The translations under genes were made by a program, and so were the position numbers. This document shows, one piece after another, positions 13,306 to 43,200 of a stretch of 64,000 nucleotides of DNA. The DNA lies in assembly GCF_963422355.1 (NCBI RefSeq), contig NC_085088.1:5905414-5969413 (forward strand). Direction: 5' to 3'. Numbering within the stretch: the stretch's first letter is position 1; each line of letters opens with the position of its first letter. A model generated the notes under the pieces. That model ran no database searches, was not told the origin of the DNA, and saw only the letters and a program-made list of their open reading frames with translations. The stretch comes from Corticium candelabrum. Its lineage: Eukaryota > Porifera > Homoscleromorpha > Homosclerophorida > Plakinidae.

Positions 13306-14390
13306 GAAAATCACCGGGCCGTTGTTTGGGAGGCGGTGGTTCTTTATACTGTCAGATGTGTACAGTCCCTCGCAACTGGACCTACTGTTTGGGTGCTACA
13401 GTCTATTTTTGCAACCCACGGAATACTTGAAATAATTGTCAGTGATAATGGCTCGGCTGTTACGAGCCAAGAATTTAGTAAAGTCGTGCAGACCAAGGGA
13501 ATTGTGCATATTACCACGGCACCCTATCACCCATCCTCTAATGGGCTGGTCGAGAGGGCGGTTCAACCTTCAAGACAGCTATGAAGCGAATGAAAACGAC
13601 TAGGAACCACTGGAAACGAAGCTGGGTGAATTTTTATTTCGGTTCAGAATCACACCACAGGCAACAAAAGGGGAGGTGCCAGCTGTGATCCTGATGGGAT
13701 GGAGACCAAGTTGTCTAGATTTACTACATCCAGATCTGGCGAGGAAGACATGGGGAGCGTAAGAGCAGCAGAGGAAGAATGATGACAGATCTTGCAGTTA
13801 CCGGAATCTGAATACGGGCAAACTTTGTGCGTAACTTTGGCAGGGACCAGGATTGGTTAGCAGGCGTGGTTGAAAGTCAAACGCGACTGTTATTCTTTAG
13901 GGTGAGGTTGGAGGACGGACGGTTAGTCAAGCGACACATGGATCACATTTGAGATAGACAATCAATGACGGACAGTAGACCAATAATGATCGATGGAGGA
14001 CATCCCAACGTTAGGGTGGATCAGCAGCAAGGAAAAGAGAGCACAAGGTCGCCAAAAGAAAACAACAGACCGGACACAAACGCTTCGGATGTCACCGAAC
14101 AGCAGCCAAGGGAAAAAGCGGAGACAGAGGCTGACCAGCAACTAGAAACGAGGGCTGTAGACGTCCCGCCTATCCTCCGGCGGTCCATATGAGTTTCGAG
14201 ACCCCTGGAAAGCTTGGATTTGTAGTTTTGTAATGCGGGAACTTACACACTTTAGAGGAAAGAGATGTAATAGTTCTATGGTTGTTTTGGGGGAGGAGCC
14301 TCTAGGCCGCCTGCGCAGTGCTAGAGACTGAGTTTGTTTGGCGGGTTTCGTTGTGTTGTTGAATTAGAGTGCTAAACACGACACATTACG
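13306..14390 (+). mobile_element. 3' end of a decayed Ty3/gypsy element (integrase C-terminus and LTR piece)
   Basis: Integrase core pieces are visible: ATHGILEIIVSDNGSAVTSQ (about 13415-13470) and APYHPSSNGLVERAV (13520), then an out-of-frame C-terminal region. From about 14267 the sequence resembles the LTR of the degraded element at 59079-63354, with shared GTTGTTTTGGGGGAGG and CGCCTGCGCAGT. The 5' three quarters are missing. Confidence 0.7.
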
Positions 14391-14542
14391 TGTTCGATAT
14401 ATGTGCCACACTTGAAAGTGAGACGCTAAATGCGTTTTTGGTCCCACCGCAGCCTTATATAGAGGTTATTTTGACTTTCACGAAGCGCAAGGTCTGGCCA
14501 AGCAAGGGTAGACAAGATCCTCGTATCGTGCGACATGGCCAT

Positions 14543-15880
14543 ATGGCTGCAGGAGGATATGACGCTCACTTTGTTGAACTTCTCCGTGACCGTTTGTTGT
14601 GCTCCGTTTGTCAACGTGAGAATCCAGGATTACGGAGTGTGGTCACCAAGTCTGTTTTGAATGCTTGAGGCTCCTGACTAGGGATGGCAAAATGACATGC
14701 CCCTTGTGTAGGGAGGAGCTGAAGAAAGCCAAGATCTACCCAAGCAAAAACAAGGACAAACGCGAAATTCTGAGTCTGAAGATTCGCTGTGATACGCACG
14801 AGGAAGGATGTCACTGGATTGGTGAACTAAGAGAACGCAATGAACACAACCAGGAATGTGGCCATATAGCTGAACTGTGTGGCAATGATTGTGGAGAACT
14901 GGTAATGAGGAAGAACAGAAAGAAGCATGAAAAGGATGAATGTAGCCAATGGATCGTAGGCTGTTGTTATTGTGATGGAGTGCTGGAGCATATATTGTTG
15001 TCTCCTCATTAGACTACTACGTAGTACGTACATGTGCTGAGTATCCTGTTACTTAATTGTCCTCAGCGGTGTGGAATGCCAGTTGCTAGGGAAAACGTGG
15101 AAATGCACACTAGTAGAGAGGGTGACTGTCGTAATAGACATGTACTGTGTGATTTTGTATGAGATGGATGTCAATTTGTTGGCAATAGAAAGGAGTTGCA
15201 TGCAGTATCATTTGGACAAGAAGACTGTTCATCGTCTCAGTTTGGCTATGAGATCACTGCACAGTGTAACAGAGAGATTGGCAGTTGCTGAAACAAGGCA
15301 AAAGAAACAGATATTAAGCTAGTAGAGGCAGAAAAACAGCAAGTAATGACAAAGAAAGAATTTGAAAAGAAGCAGGAACAACAGATAGGAAGCTGGTAGA
15401 GGCTGTGAAAAGGGCGAGGAAACAAAAGATAAGCTAGCAGCTGCTAAGAGAACACAAAACCAGAACTTGCAACATTAATTAAAATAAGCACTGGAAAGTG
15501 AACTGAAGTCATTAAAATCATCTACATTTTTAGTACTCCGGATTGGAAATATTCTGTGTAATCAGTGGACTTTGTAAAGGCTGTACATGTTCTAGGTGAT
15601 CTGAAGAAAATTTTCTATCAATCAGGCAGTAATTTTGTCTATGTCTGGAAGATAAAGCCTTGTGTCATGACAAGATTACCTCAGCCAAAATTTTTGTCTG
15701 ACGAATTTTATGTTGAAACTCAGAATTGTGTTTGCAGCTTGCTCTGGAGTTTTACAGAAACCCGATTTTTCGGCGTACGTAGTCTTTCTAATTTGGCACG
15801 TGGCACTGTTTGTTTGTCAGAAAAGACTATGACTATCTATGGTGTCATTTTAGGCATCAACTGTCAATGTGTTTGCTAAC
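14543..15880 (+). pseudogene. TRAF-like RING / zinc finger / MATH pseudogene
   Basis: The start MAAGGYDAHF (14543) leads into a RING-like finger: C-S-V-C, then after a one-base shift near 14655 C-F-E-C and C-P-L-C-R-E-E-L. Cys/His-rich TRAF-type fingers follow to about 15300. A lysine/glutamine-rich stretch (15290-15480) reads as a broken coiled coil. From 15610, FVYVWKIKP and FLSDEFYVE look like a MATH domain that decays by 15880. An intron probably ends at 15066 (CTCAG). TRAF proteins are E3 ligase/adaptor proteins of innate signalling. Multiple frameshifts and stops support a pseudogene. Confidence 0.6.
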
Positions 15881-17272
15881 CTAGGAGTCATTTCGTGGTC
15901 CAAATGAGGTCACTGCAAAAGTTAATTGATTACTAAATGTCCTTATGTACAACAACGAGTATTTTCATCAGTGGGACTTTATTGGGAAGACAATCTGTTG
16001 ACTTTTGATTTAATTCCTTTCTAGTTTAGCCACACATCACCCAACAGTTTGCAATTACTTGTGTATTGTACACACTAATTATTGGGAATATTGTCATTGA
16101 TCCATTTGTCTCCTCAGTCTTGACAAGATCTTGGACCACTCACCACCTTCCAATTTTGTCTATTGCATGATAATTGAATTCATTCGGTTACTAAAACCTA
16201 GGTTTAAGCAAATAATCTTCAGCAATTTATCTGTACCAGATGACCCTATAACTTGCTTACTGTATTACATTTATTAATTAATAAACAATTTATGTACAAG
16301 ACTGTCAAGTAATATAGGACTGTTGTCGGTACAAAGGAATTTGATTAACAATAAGAAAATTCAATAAAAACTAAGATTGCAACAACTGCACTAATAGTAG
16401 ACAACTGACAGAGAAATTACTGACGATATACAAATTTAGTATACCCTTGATTGTATTTAGATACCACTGTTATTTAGTAAATATTACTACTGTGCAGGGT
16501 ACAGTGTAGGTCCGCTTTTGATCCAAAGTCGCCTGTTCAATCTTGCACTCCTTCACATCTTTGTGATGCAGAGGTGGATTTAGACAAAGTAGTGGTGGAC
16601 AGCTGTGCTCATCAGACCATGCAGGACCAGACAAAAACGTCTTCATCCTTGCACACTGGAGCCAGCTAGAATATATCTTGTACTGACTATAGTCTTGCTT
16701 TTGACTCTAGCAAAGTTGTACGTTAATTCTTCCAACTAGATCTTCTTACACTTCAACTATAGGTAGTCAAATTTCTTCATGCAGACGTCATTTTAATGAA
16801 GTTAATTTATTTAAAGCTCCAACCAGTTACTAAAAGTACAAAAATACAAACTTTCATGACTATATATTTATCCAATTACTTAATTAACGCTACAATAATT
16901 CATGTATGATAAATTTTACTCAGTAAATTGCCCAATCACAAGACAAGATTCACGTATGGGTCCCAGCTGGCAACAAAATCAATGCAACAAAACTAACAAT
17001 ATCAATGCTAGTTGATTTTGAACCTTTCACGGGTTCAATATAAACCATCAGTAAAAACTTCTACAGGCATTCTCTGCATGCTTAACCCTACAAGGTAAGC
17101 TCATAACCAGATAAAAAATTACCCCATCCATACAATGCAGCCATGAGTAATGAAGTTCAACATATGTAGTTCACTCACTTAACCACCCGTTACATCCAGT
17201 CATTTAACAGAATCATTCCAGCAATGAACTCATCACCACCATACCAACAAAAGTCATTAGAACAGTCATCAA
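15881..17272. other. intergenic DNA between TRAF-like remnant and copy 2 3' end
   Basis: AT-rich, with no reading frame I can recognise. About 17100-17270 is shared with the 3' flank of copy 3 (31140-31238). Confidence 0.5.
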
Positions 17273-29828
<12,556 letters not shown>

Positions 29829-30060
29829 TGCAACGCATTCAATCAACTTCGATTGACGTATTTCAAGAAAAAGGCAAATTATTCACGTACACGTACAGTA
29901 AACATCCAGCACGCGCCTACCCTTGTATAACGTGCGCTATAACATGCGGTCAAGGCTGCTCTGCACGAAATAGATACATTTATCTATCTTTGGTTACAGT
30001 ACGTTCATATCTATGCCATAAGCACAGGATAGAGAAGGAACGCAGGTCTACTGCTGCCTG
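29829..30060 (-). promoter_or_regulatory. upstream region of A2M copy 2
   Basis: Reading leftward to the ATG at 29828, the block AGAGCAGCC...GTTATAGCGCACGTTATAC (about 29980-29925) is conserved with 63880-63935 near the end of the window, where the TATA-like part reads TATATATA. It lies about 100-110 bp before the start codon. Conservation between copies supports a promoter role; no start site is proven. Confidence 0.5.
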
Positions 30061-31238
30061 CCGACTTATCTAAAGAGCTGCATAGGGTAGGCGTGGTGCA
30101 CGTGCAGCCGCGCCAATGCTCATTATACATGTCGTTTGAACATATAAGGAACAAAATTCCCTACGTAGCAGTATCTTATAGGCTTGCTACGTAATCTAGA
30201 GTAAGAAAGATTGGAATTTGCACAGTCAAATGTCGGGTATTCCCCTAATTTCCATAGTCTCGCGTGGCCAGACATTCAGCGTAGGTCGGCTGAGTCCGCA
30301 ATATCTTTAGAGCGTCACCTAGACTACAAATTATTCCATTGATTAAAAAGTAAACATTTTTGTTGTCAATTGCTATATTTCACAATGTTGTAAACACATG
30401 AAAATATATGCTAGAGAACAGACAGTAGCAATGGCTTTAGGGTATCTGATGCCATGACATATATACCTTATCCACTTCATGTGATACCATAATGAAATGA
30501 TTTGTTCTTCAAATATTTTGTATCTAGTTTGTGTCCTGCTTGTCTACACTGCAACTTACTTTGTGTATTGTCACCATAATCACCTGTAAATCATAGTGTA
30601 TATTTTCCCTGTTTTCAACCAGCAATACAAAAGGCCTGATGTAACAAATTCTGTAAGCAAGCTCGCTGGTTAATCATATAAGTGAATGACAAGCCATTGA
30701 AAGCTGTTTATCAAGTGTAATATATTTGATTAAAGCAATCATTGGCAAAATAACTACATGTATATACAACTAATAAGCCACTGCACCTACTGCTTACCAC
30801 AAACCCATAACAAAGAATGTTCTGATGATAAAGAAGTTAATCAAGAAACAGATCACCAGTTACATTGGCATGCATAGGATTGACAACCTACACGCGCAAT
30901 GGACGAATTAATAACACGCAAAACATACATGTAAATGAACTATTTGAGTAGAAACATTTTGTTTAAGTGCCATAACTATTGTTCATAATTTTATAAAGAA
31001 GACTTACAATTTTCTTGTTAGGAAATTGTTATTAGAATCAAGTCCCATCTCTAAGTAGTCTGACATACTGTCTATTCCACATAAAGTCAGACTTGGAATT
31101 GAGTAGTGAGTAGAGTTGTTTGATAAGCATTGAGATAAACCAGATAAAAAATTACCCCATCCATACAGTCCAGCCTTGAGTAAAAATAATGAAGTTCAAC
31201 ATATGTAGTTCACTCACTTAACCACCTGTTACATCCAG
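30061..31238. other. spacer between copy 2 5' end and copy 3 3' end, duplicated elsewhere
   Basis: No gene recognised. About 30680-31140 is repeated in the same orientation at 56990-57450. About 29830-30660 is repeated in inverse orientation at 58900-59078 plus 63355-64000. A TAGTCTCGCGTGGCCA end of the small foldback family occurs at about 30258. Confidence 0.7.
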
Positions 31239-36385
<5,147 letters not shown>

Positions 36386-36452
36386 CTGCATCACAAATGC
36401 CAACTCGTGTGATAAATTCGACAGAAAGTATTGCTTGATAAATGTCATCAAT

Positions 36453-37436
36453 CAGGCCTCTAAGCTTGCATTTTCCGCTGCTGGCCATTGGCGACCAGGC
36501 CTAAACTTTTGGTCGCCAATTAGAAATTTTACTCGCCAGCCACTCCCACGCATACCTTTGGCTCAATTCCAAACCGTTCTTCCGTTGCAAGTCCAACAGA
36601 GGACGAAACTTTGTAAATGGCAGTTCCTCCTTAGCTATTGCGTACGCTGTGTTGATCTTTCCCAGCAGATCTACCATCTCCCTACCGTCACTGACGGCTT
36701 CTTGAGTTTCAAACCCTACCTGTATCGTTGCTCCTCTTTTCATCCCAAGGGCAGAGTCTCTGCAACTAATATGCCTCTTGCTTTTACCATGGGCAGTTAC
36801 TGTTTCTCGTTTAAAGGTTGTCACGCAGCCCTTCGCAAATTCTGTGCTTCCTGCTTTGGCAGGAAAGGCACTGCAGTAAGAGCACGTCATAGCGCCGTTC
36901 TCATAACGCAACCAAGAGAACTCGTTCAGCCACCTCGGCTGAAAGTTTCTTTTCGTCTGTCTGCTGGATTCAGGCACACTTTCACTGCATGTATCGCTAG
37001 CACGCTCCAATGGCTCGCTGTTGATCATGACTCGGACGGGGGACGTACCGCTAGGAGATTGTGGTCTGTCTTGGTGCTCCTCTGTTTCATCACGCGGCTG
37101 CTTTGATCTTGAACTGCTGTTGAAGAAGTCTTCTATCCCTCGTACGCGCTTCATTATTGTACACTACACGTGCCGTTGCCACCAGTGACCCGGATGTGGC
37201 TCGGATATACCACTGCTATTAGTGCACGAGCAGGATGCGGAAACGTTCGGGTTGGCTATACACATGTAAGATCGTATTCCCTCGTGTCGCCAACGCCCAT
37301 TGAGCAAAAAAAACGGACGGCGCCACTGGCTCATGTGACGGTTGGTCGCGATTGGCGACTTACTTCTATGATCTGCTCGCCAAGTTGCAGATTTGGTCGC
37401 ATTTGGCGACCAAAACAGTCGCCACTTAGAGGGCTG
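36453..37436 (-). mobile_element. hAT-like DNA element with subterminal repeats
   Basis: Terminal inverted repeats CAGGCCTCTAAG and CTTAGAGGGCTG (one mismatch) bound 984 bp. TCAAT is duplicated at both flanks (36448-36452, 37437-37441). Copies 1 and 2 show the empty site in the same intron. Several GGTCGCCAA/TTGGCGACC motifs lie near both ends, like hAT subterminal repeats. The 5-bp duplication is short for hAT (8 bp), so superfamily is uncertain. Confidence 0.7.
36501..37154 (-). CDS. TTF-type zinc finger protein of a hAT-like element (217 aa)
   Basis: The ORF begins MKRVRGIEDFF and contains a Ser/Pro-rich N-terminus, then WLNEFSWLRYENGAMTCSYC with later His residues (TTFKRETVTAHGKSKRH). 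That is the TTF-type/BED-like finger seen at the start of hAT transposases and of KIAA1586/ZNF862-like proteins. ELPFTKFRPLLDLQRKNGLE further on fits the same family. No catalytic RNase-H-like domain follows before the element ends, so this is a truncated, DNA-binding-only protein carried by a non-autonomous element. Confidence 0.65.
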   Translation of the reverse strand: MKRVRGIEDFFNSSSRSKQPRDETEEHQDRPQSPSGTSPVRVMINSEPLERASDTCSESVPESSRQTKRNFQPRWLNEFSWLRYENGAMTCSYCSAFPAKAGSTEFAKGCVTTFKRETVTAHGKSKRHISCRDSALGMKRGATIQVGFETQEAVSDGREMVDLLGKINTAYAIAKEELPFTKFRPLLDLQRKNGLELSQRYAWEWLASKISNWRPKV

Positions 37437-37473
37437 TCAATTGTGATAAATTGCGACCTACATCAATCTTTTT

Positions 37474-37474
<1 letters not shown>

Positions 37475-37541
<67 letters not shown>

Positions 37542-37592
37542 CACCACACACACACACACACACACACAGACACACACACACACTCACACACA

Positions 37593-37641
<49 letters not shown>

Positions 37642-37660
37642 ACACTCACACACACACTCA
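37475..37660. repeat. (CA)n microsatellite at the break of copy 3
   Basis: CA repeat with CACT and CAGA variants. Recognisable A2M homology in copy 3 ends here, so the truncation probably occurred in this repeat. Confidence 0.9.
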
Positions 37661-39193
37661 TTCAGCCACAGCGTTCATTCGTTTCAAGAGATGAAACCCT
37701 GTGGCGTTCTTTCACTGTTATTTTTGTAAACACCAGTAGCATATTTCGATACACTTTAGAAATTTGACCAAATTACTCATAGTCTATGGCAACTTCCAGG
37801 GTTCTAGCCAGGCATACTAAGGGGTGGGGCCCCCTGCCACCCTTTACTTCTCAGAATGAGATGCCTGCCACGCTTTGGGATTGACCAAGCGTGGATTGAC
37901 CGCCACCCCATGTGAACAAGCATCCGGTTGGAATTAGTGGCTGTGTTCACTACTACAAGGAAACACAAGTTTGAACTACTCATTTTCACATTGACCGTTT
38001 ATAGGAGTGCTACTTACGTACGACCTCAGCAGGTGTGCTATTTACTGTGCTCTTTGTTTCTGTGTTGTGTGCTCTAACAGATCTTATTACAAAGCATGAT
38101 GACTAAATGGAAAGCATCATAATTGAATGGGATTTGGTATTTCTATATAAACATACTTGTCCCCTACAAAATATTGATATGCAAACAGCTAATTCTCTTT
38201 CCCCAAAGATCATCTTAAAACAGCCAACTTATTCTGACTAGGTTGATTATTAATAAGCAGAAGAAGTCACAAAAATCTCTCCAGGGCTACCTATTCGACA
38301 AACCATAAGCACGTCAAAATCACACCCTTACAAAAGACAACACCCCTTTAGGAAGCCCTGCGGTACGAAAACGCTTTGCTGAAAATCTGGCTAGAAACCT
38401 GAACTTTGATCAACCACTGGCCACCTGTAATTACCTATAGCTAGGTCAAACTACTCGTCGTCTATGACTACTTCTTTCGCTTCTAGTTTGTCAGAGTCTT
38501 CTGTCAAAGTGCCCTACTGACTTGGAGCTTCAGTAGAGATGCCTTCGTACAACACAGTGGCTTCTTAGGACTGCTTCCTCTAAATCTGTTTCATCATCGC
38601 CTTAACCATGCCTTTCTAACACACGTCAAGTGCATGCTTGGTACGTACAATGAACTACATGGCTACCCACATATGAATCATGTGGCGTTCATTCAATGGT
38701 GGACTTTATCGAGTCCACAGCCACAAACCTACGGCGTTCTTTTTAAGAGTGGTGTTGTCTCCAGAAAATGCAGCATACTTAAATAAAAAAAAATTTGTAA
38801 CTACAAATGTTTGTAAACTGCCGCAACCTCTATTTCATAAGAACTAAATGTTCATAAACTTCCCTCAATCAGTCACAGATCTTGAACATGTGTGTGTAGA
38901 TGACAAGGCTCCATTTACATCCGGGTAGGTGACTGCCAACGTATCTACTTCGTTCTCAGATTTCTTAGCTTCCAAAAAGCCATTTGTCAACTGGACACTA
39001 CCCTGAGCTGAGAAGGCCGTTTCTGCTCAACCCAAACAATGAAGACGATCATTCAGACAGCGTTGTATGTGCATCCACATGGATATTCAGGCTACAAAAG
39101 TTAGTAGGCGATTTAAGATAGTAAATTATTTGCAATTTACGAAACTAGCTTACAAAATTTATTGATTTACAGTATTTGAGCAAAATAGCTTAC
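37661..39193. other. unassigned DNA, possible 3' exons of the FKBP15-like gene
   Basis: No complete gene recognised. On the minus strand, a spliced-looking segment at 39025-38949 reads AETAFSAQGSVQLTNGFLEA. An acidic stretch ending at about 38454 reads LEAKEVVIDDE followed by TAG. These might be later exons of the gene at 39194-39707, but phases could not be joined. Confidence 0.3.
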
Positions 39194-39707
39194 TTCTCCA
39201 AATTCTAGAATTTCTTTAAACTCTGGATGTGTACACTGTTAATTTAATTAATAAACACTAATTGCTATAGTAGCTAGTTAATTAAGTTAATGGTCAGACT
39301 TACCTGCCTAGCAAACTCATCCGAGGCTTCCTGTGTTTCAAACTTGACAGACCAGCTTTTCCTGTTCGCGTCATAAAAGCTAGCATATTGATCACCCTGA
39401 ACCTATAGAAGCAATTCCAACGCCACACTGTGACTCCACAGTATACTACCCAACGAAATAAGCAATCTTACAGACAGCTGAAATTGTGGAAGAATAGGAA
39501 CCTGCGTTATATATTGTTGCTTCGTAGCGTACATAATCAGCTTGAACTGCAACGGAAAAAGCCCAGTATTTCGGCGACTTTGAAGCACCAAAATTATCAC
39601 GTCTCACTTCCTTAGTGAAAGGACTGCCGTATCGCCAGACCCAATCGTCCGCGGTCGACAGGCTTGCCTTGAGTGCTGTAGCTATTGAAACACGCACACC
39701 CGACTGG
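39194..39707 (-). CDS. FKBP15-like WH1-domain protein, partial (4 exons)
   Basis: Four exons with matching phases and GT-AG borders: 39707-39608, 39546-39472, 39402-39304, 39235-39194. The joined protein reads ...SPFTKE-FKLIMYATKQQYITQ... then GDQYASFYDANRKSWSVKFE and ASDEFARQ. This resembles the WH1-like domain at the N-terminus of FKBP15 (WAFL), an endosome/actin-linked protein, where an NYATFYDDQRQNWS-type segment is conserved. The start codon and later exons are not resolved. The gypsy element at 40125 lies 418 bp upstream of the first recognised exon and may separate the gene from its promoter or first exon. Identification is from remembered family features. Confidence 0.55.
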
Positions 39708-40124
39708 CTAGGTAACGTCGATTCATTGCGTCAATTAGCCGGCTTACAATTCGTACGTGTGAACGGCAGCTGCGTGTTACAGGGTTTGGCCACCTGCACA
39801 ATCAAAGGCGTTTCGTCAAGCTCTCTTACAGTTACGTTAAAGCATAGAAATGAAGGTTGCAGGCGAGCGAGCACCTACAGCACAAGACTTAGAAGTCGGT
39901 AACATCGTGAGGAGGTCGAGTCGCTGCATGCCGCACGTGTAATCGGCCAGTAAGCCTACACCTGTGTTCACACCAGACACATGCATCTAAGAGCCACGTA
40001 CTTATGCTCATTGTCGTGAAAAGACGTCAGACTTCAGATAAGAACTGATTACTCGGCGGCTCATCTAAACTGAGAGTACAGGCTAGTAACCCGTATATTA
40101 AATCATGTGACTAAAGTTAGTGTG

Positions 40125-40223
40125 TGTAGTAGGTTGACATGCGAGGACGTGGGTCCGGTTGCGCGTGCGCGGTTTAGCTCTGAGTTGGCGGTTGTCTAAT
40201 AACACTTGAGTAGAGTTACTACA
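40125..40223 (+). repeat. 5' LTR of the young gypsy element
   Basis: 99 bp, TG...CA ends, identical to 44358-44456. Confidence 0.95.
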
Positions 40224-40256
40224 TTGGCGACGAGGTCAGCGAACCAATCGTGAGGT

Positions 40257-43200
40257 ATGTCCACTGTAGTGGGTGCCGTCGGTCCCTTTGAGGGAAATCA
40301 AGAGGAGTGGATGCATTACGTGGAGCGCGTGAAGTTCTTCTGCGTAGCCAACGGGATCACTGACACAGAGCGCAAGAAGGCGGTATTGTTGAGCGTATGT
40401 GGAGTGCAAACGTATAAGCTGATTCGCAACCTGTTGGCGCCTGGCAAGCCGGAAGACGCGGAGTATGACGACATCGTAGCAAAGGTCAAAGATCACGTGA
40501 ACCCGAAGCCGTCCACTGTTGTTCAACGCTTCCGCTTCAACAGTAGATCACAGAAGCCAGGGGAATCAGTAGTGCAGTTTATGGCTGAACTGCGCCGTTT
40601 TTCCACGGATTGTGACTTTGGAGACACACTAGCTGACATGCTAAGGGACAGGTTGGTGTGCGGAGTGAGTGATGGGAGGATCCAACGGAGACTGCTGCAA
40701 GAAAAGGAACTCACGTTTGACAAAGCACTGAGTTTAGCCAGAGCGATGGAGACAGCTGCACTGAATGCAGAGGAGATTCAGAGACCGACTGGTGACAGCC
40801 TAGAAGGAGAGGTACACAAAATGCAGGAAACCAAGCCCAGTCTACCTAAGATGAAGTGTTTCCGGTGCCTTGGATTCCACCCACCAAACAGTTGTTATGC
40901 TCAGAGGATGCAGTGCCATAAGTGCAAGAAGGTTGGACACCTCGCTCGAGCATGTCGAGGCCAGCGACAGCCAGGCCAGGCAAGGAATGAAATAGCTGCC
41001 CAATCTCCTGTGACGAAAACACATCGAGTTGAAACCACACCTCTTACACCCAAAGCCCAACAAGCAGTGGAAGAAGGGCAAAGCGATGATGGAGTTGAAG
41101 GAATGTATACAGTATACGTTGTGGGTAAGGAGTGTCAGAATGAACCACTAGCAGTGACGGTTCATATCAACAAGAAAGCAGTACAGATGGAAGTTGATAC
41201 TGGAGCATCAGTGTCAATTGTAAGTGAGAGCACTTACAAGAAACTGTGGAAGAGGCAAGAGTTGCCTGGTTTACGACGACCACAAGTGAGGTTGCATACT
41301 TACTCTGGGGAACCATTGACAGTGTTGGGAGAGCTGGATGTCCGAGTGCGGACTCAAAATCAGATTGCAACGCTACCACTAATAGTGGTGCGTAATGATG
41401 GACCCAATCTACTGGGAAGGAACTGGATGAAGTCACTCGTATTACCATGGCATGAAATGTTACAGAAGGGACACATCAAGTCCATTGGTACAGAGACGTC
41501 CTGCACAGAGTTGCTGAAGAGGTTTGATGGTGTGTTTGAAGAAGGGATTGGTGAGTTGAAAGGAACGATGGCTGCTGTCAAAGTGAAAGAGGGCAGTGCA
41601 GCGCGATTTTTCAAGCCGAGACCAGTACCATATGCCTACCGGGCGAAGGTAGAACATGAGCTAAAGCGACTAGAAGCTGAGGGCATAATTGAACCGGTTC
41701 GATTTGCCAACTGGGCGGCTCCCATTGTCCCCATATTGAAAGCTGACGGCTCCATTAGGATCTGTGGTGATTATCGACTCACGGTTAACCAGGTGGCAGA
41801 GACTGAGAAGTACCCATTACCAAGAGTGGAAGACATTTTTGCTTCGTTGGCTGGGGGACAGACATTTACAAAGCTCGATCTTAGTCATGCATATCAACAA
41901 GTGAAACTGGAAGAACAGTCCAAGCAATACCTGGTCATTAACACCCACTTGGGATTGTTCCAGTATAACAGGCTGCCGTTTGGAGTAGCAGCTGCACCAG
42001 CGATCTTCCAGAGGATAATGGATTGTCTGTTGCAGGGAATTCCAGGAACAGTGGTCTACCTAGATGATATTCTCATCACGGGTCGATCACAGGAGGAACA
42101 TCTAAGGAACTTAGAAGCTGTGTTGAGCCGATTGGCAGGAGCAAGAATTCGGTTGGAAAGACAGAAGTGTTCCTTCTTGAAAAGGGAGATACAGTATTTA
42201 GGACATCGGATTGACAGCAAGGGAATTTACCCAACGGATGAGAAAGTCCAGGCTGTTCGAGCAGCGCCAGAACCCACCGACGTGGGCCAACTACGAGCCT
42301 ATTTAGGGCTAATTAACTACTACGGCCGATTCCTACCAGGCCTAGCAAAGACCTTGGCGCCCTTGTACAAGCTCCTTCGGCAAGGAATGAACTGGAGATG
42401 GGGTGAAGAAGAAAAGACGGCATTCAGATGTTCAAAGGCAGCATTACAGTCAGATAAGCTACTAGTTCATTACGATCCGAGGATACCTTTGTCGCTTGCC
42501 TGTGATGCTTCACCGGTAGGGATAGGAGCCGTGTTGTCACATCAGTACCCGGATGGTGGGGAAAGACCGATTGCCTACGCGTCCCGTTCTTTGACCAAGG
42601 CGGAACAAGGATATGCACAGATCGACAGGGAAGCATTGTCAGTGGTGTTTGGGGTTAAACGGTTTCGACAGTACGTGTTTGGACACCAGTTTACCATTTT
42701 TACCGACCATAAACCACTGCTCACCTTATTGGGGGAGAACAGAGGCGTACCAGCAATGTGCTCCGGACGAGTGCAACGTTGGTCACTGATGCTGTCCAGT
42801 TATCAGTATACAATGACGTATCGACCCGGATCGTTAAATAGCAATGCAGATGGGTTAAGCCGACTGCCAAGCAGTGGGGTGCCCGACGAAGAGGAAGAGC
42901 CTGTGGAGGCTGTGCTGGCATTGCAGACACTGAGTTCATCGTCAACCAAACCAATCACCGCAGTCCAGATACGACGGGGGACGGAGAGAGACCCAGTGTT
43001 ATCCCAAGTGCGTCAGTATACACTGACTGGATGGCCAAGTGTTGTGGAACGAGCTGATATCCGGCCGTACTTTAACCGACGCTACGAGCTAAGCGTTTCA
43101 GGTGGCTGTGTGTTTTGGGGAGGACGCGTGGTAGTACCACCTCAAACACGATCATCAGTGTTAGAAGAGCTTCATGTATCACACCCAGGAGAAACAAGGA

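Noticed and set aside
39748-39800. VAKPCNTQLPF-like segment upstream of the WH1 exons
   Set aside because: Looks exon-like but no reading phase joins it to the next exon.
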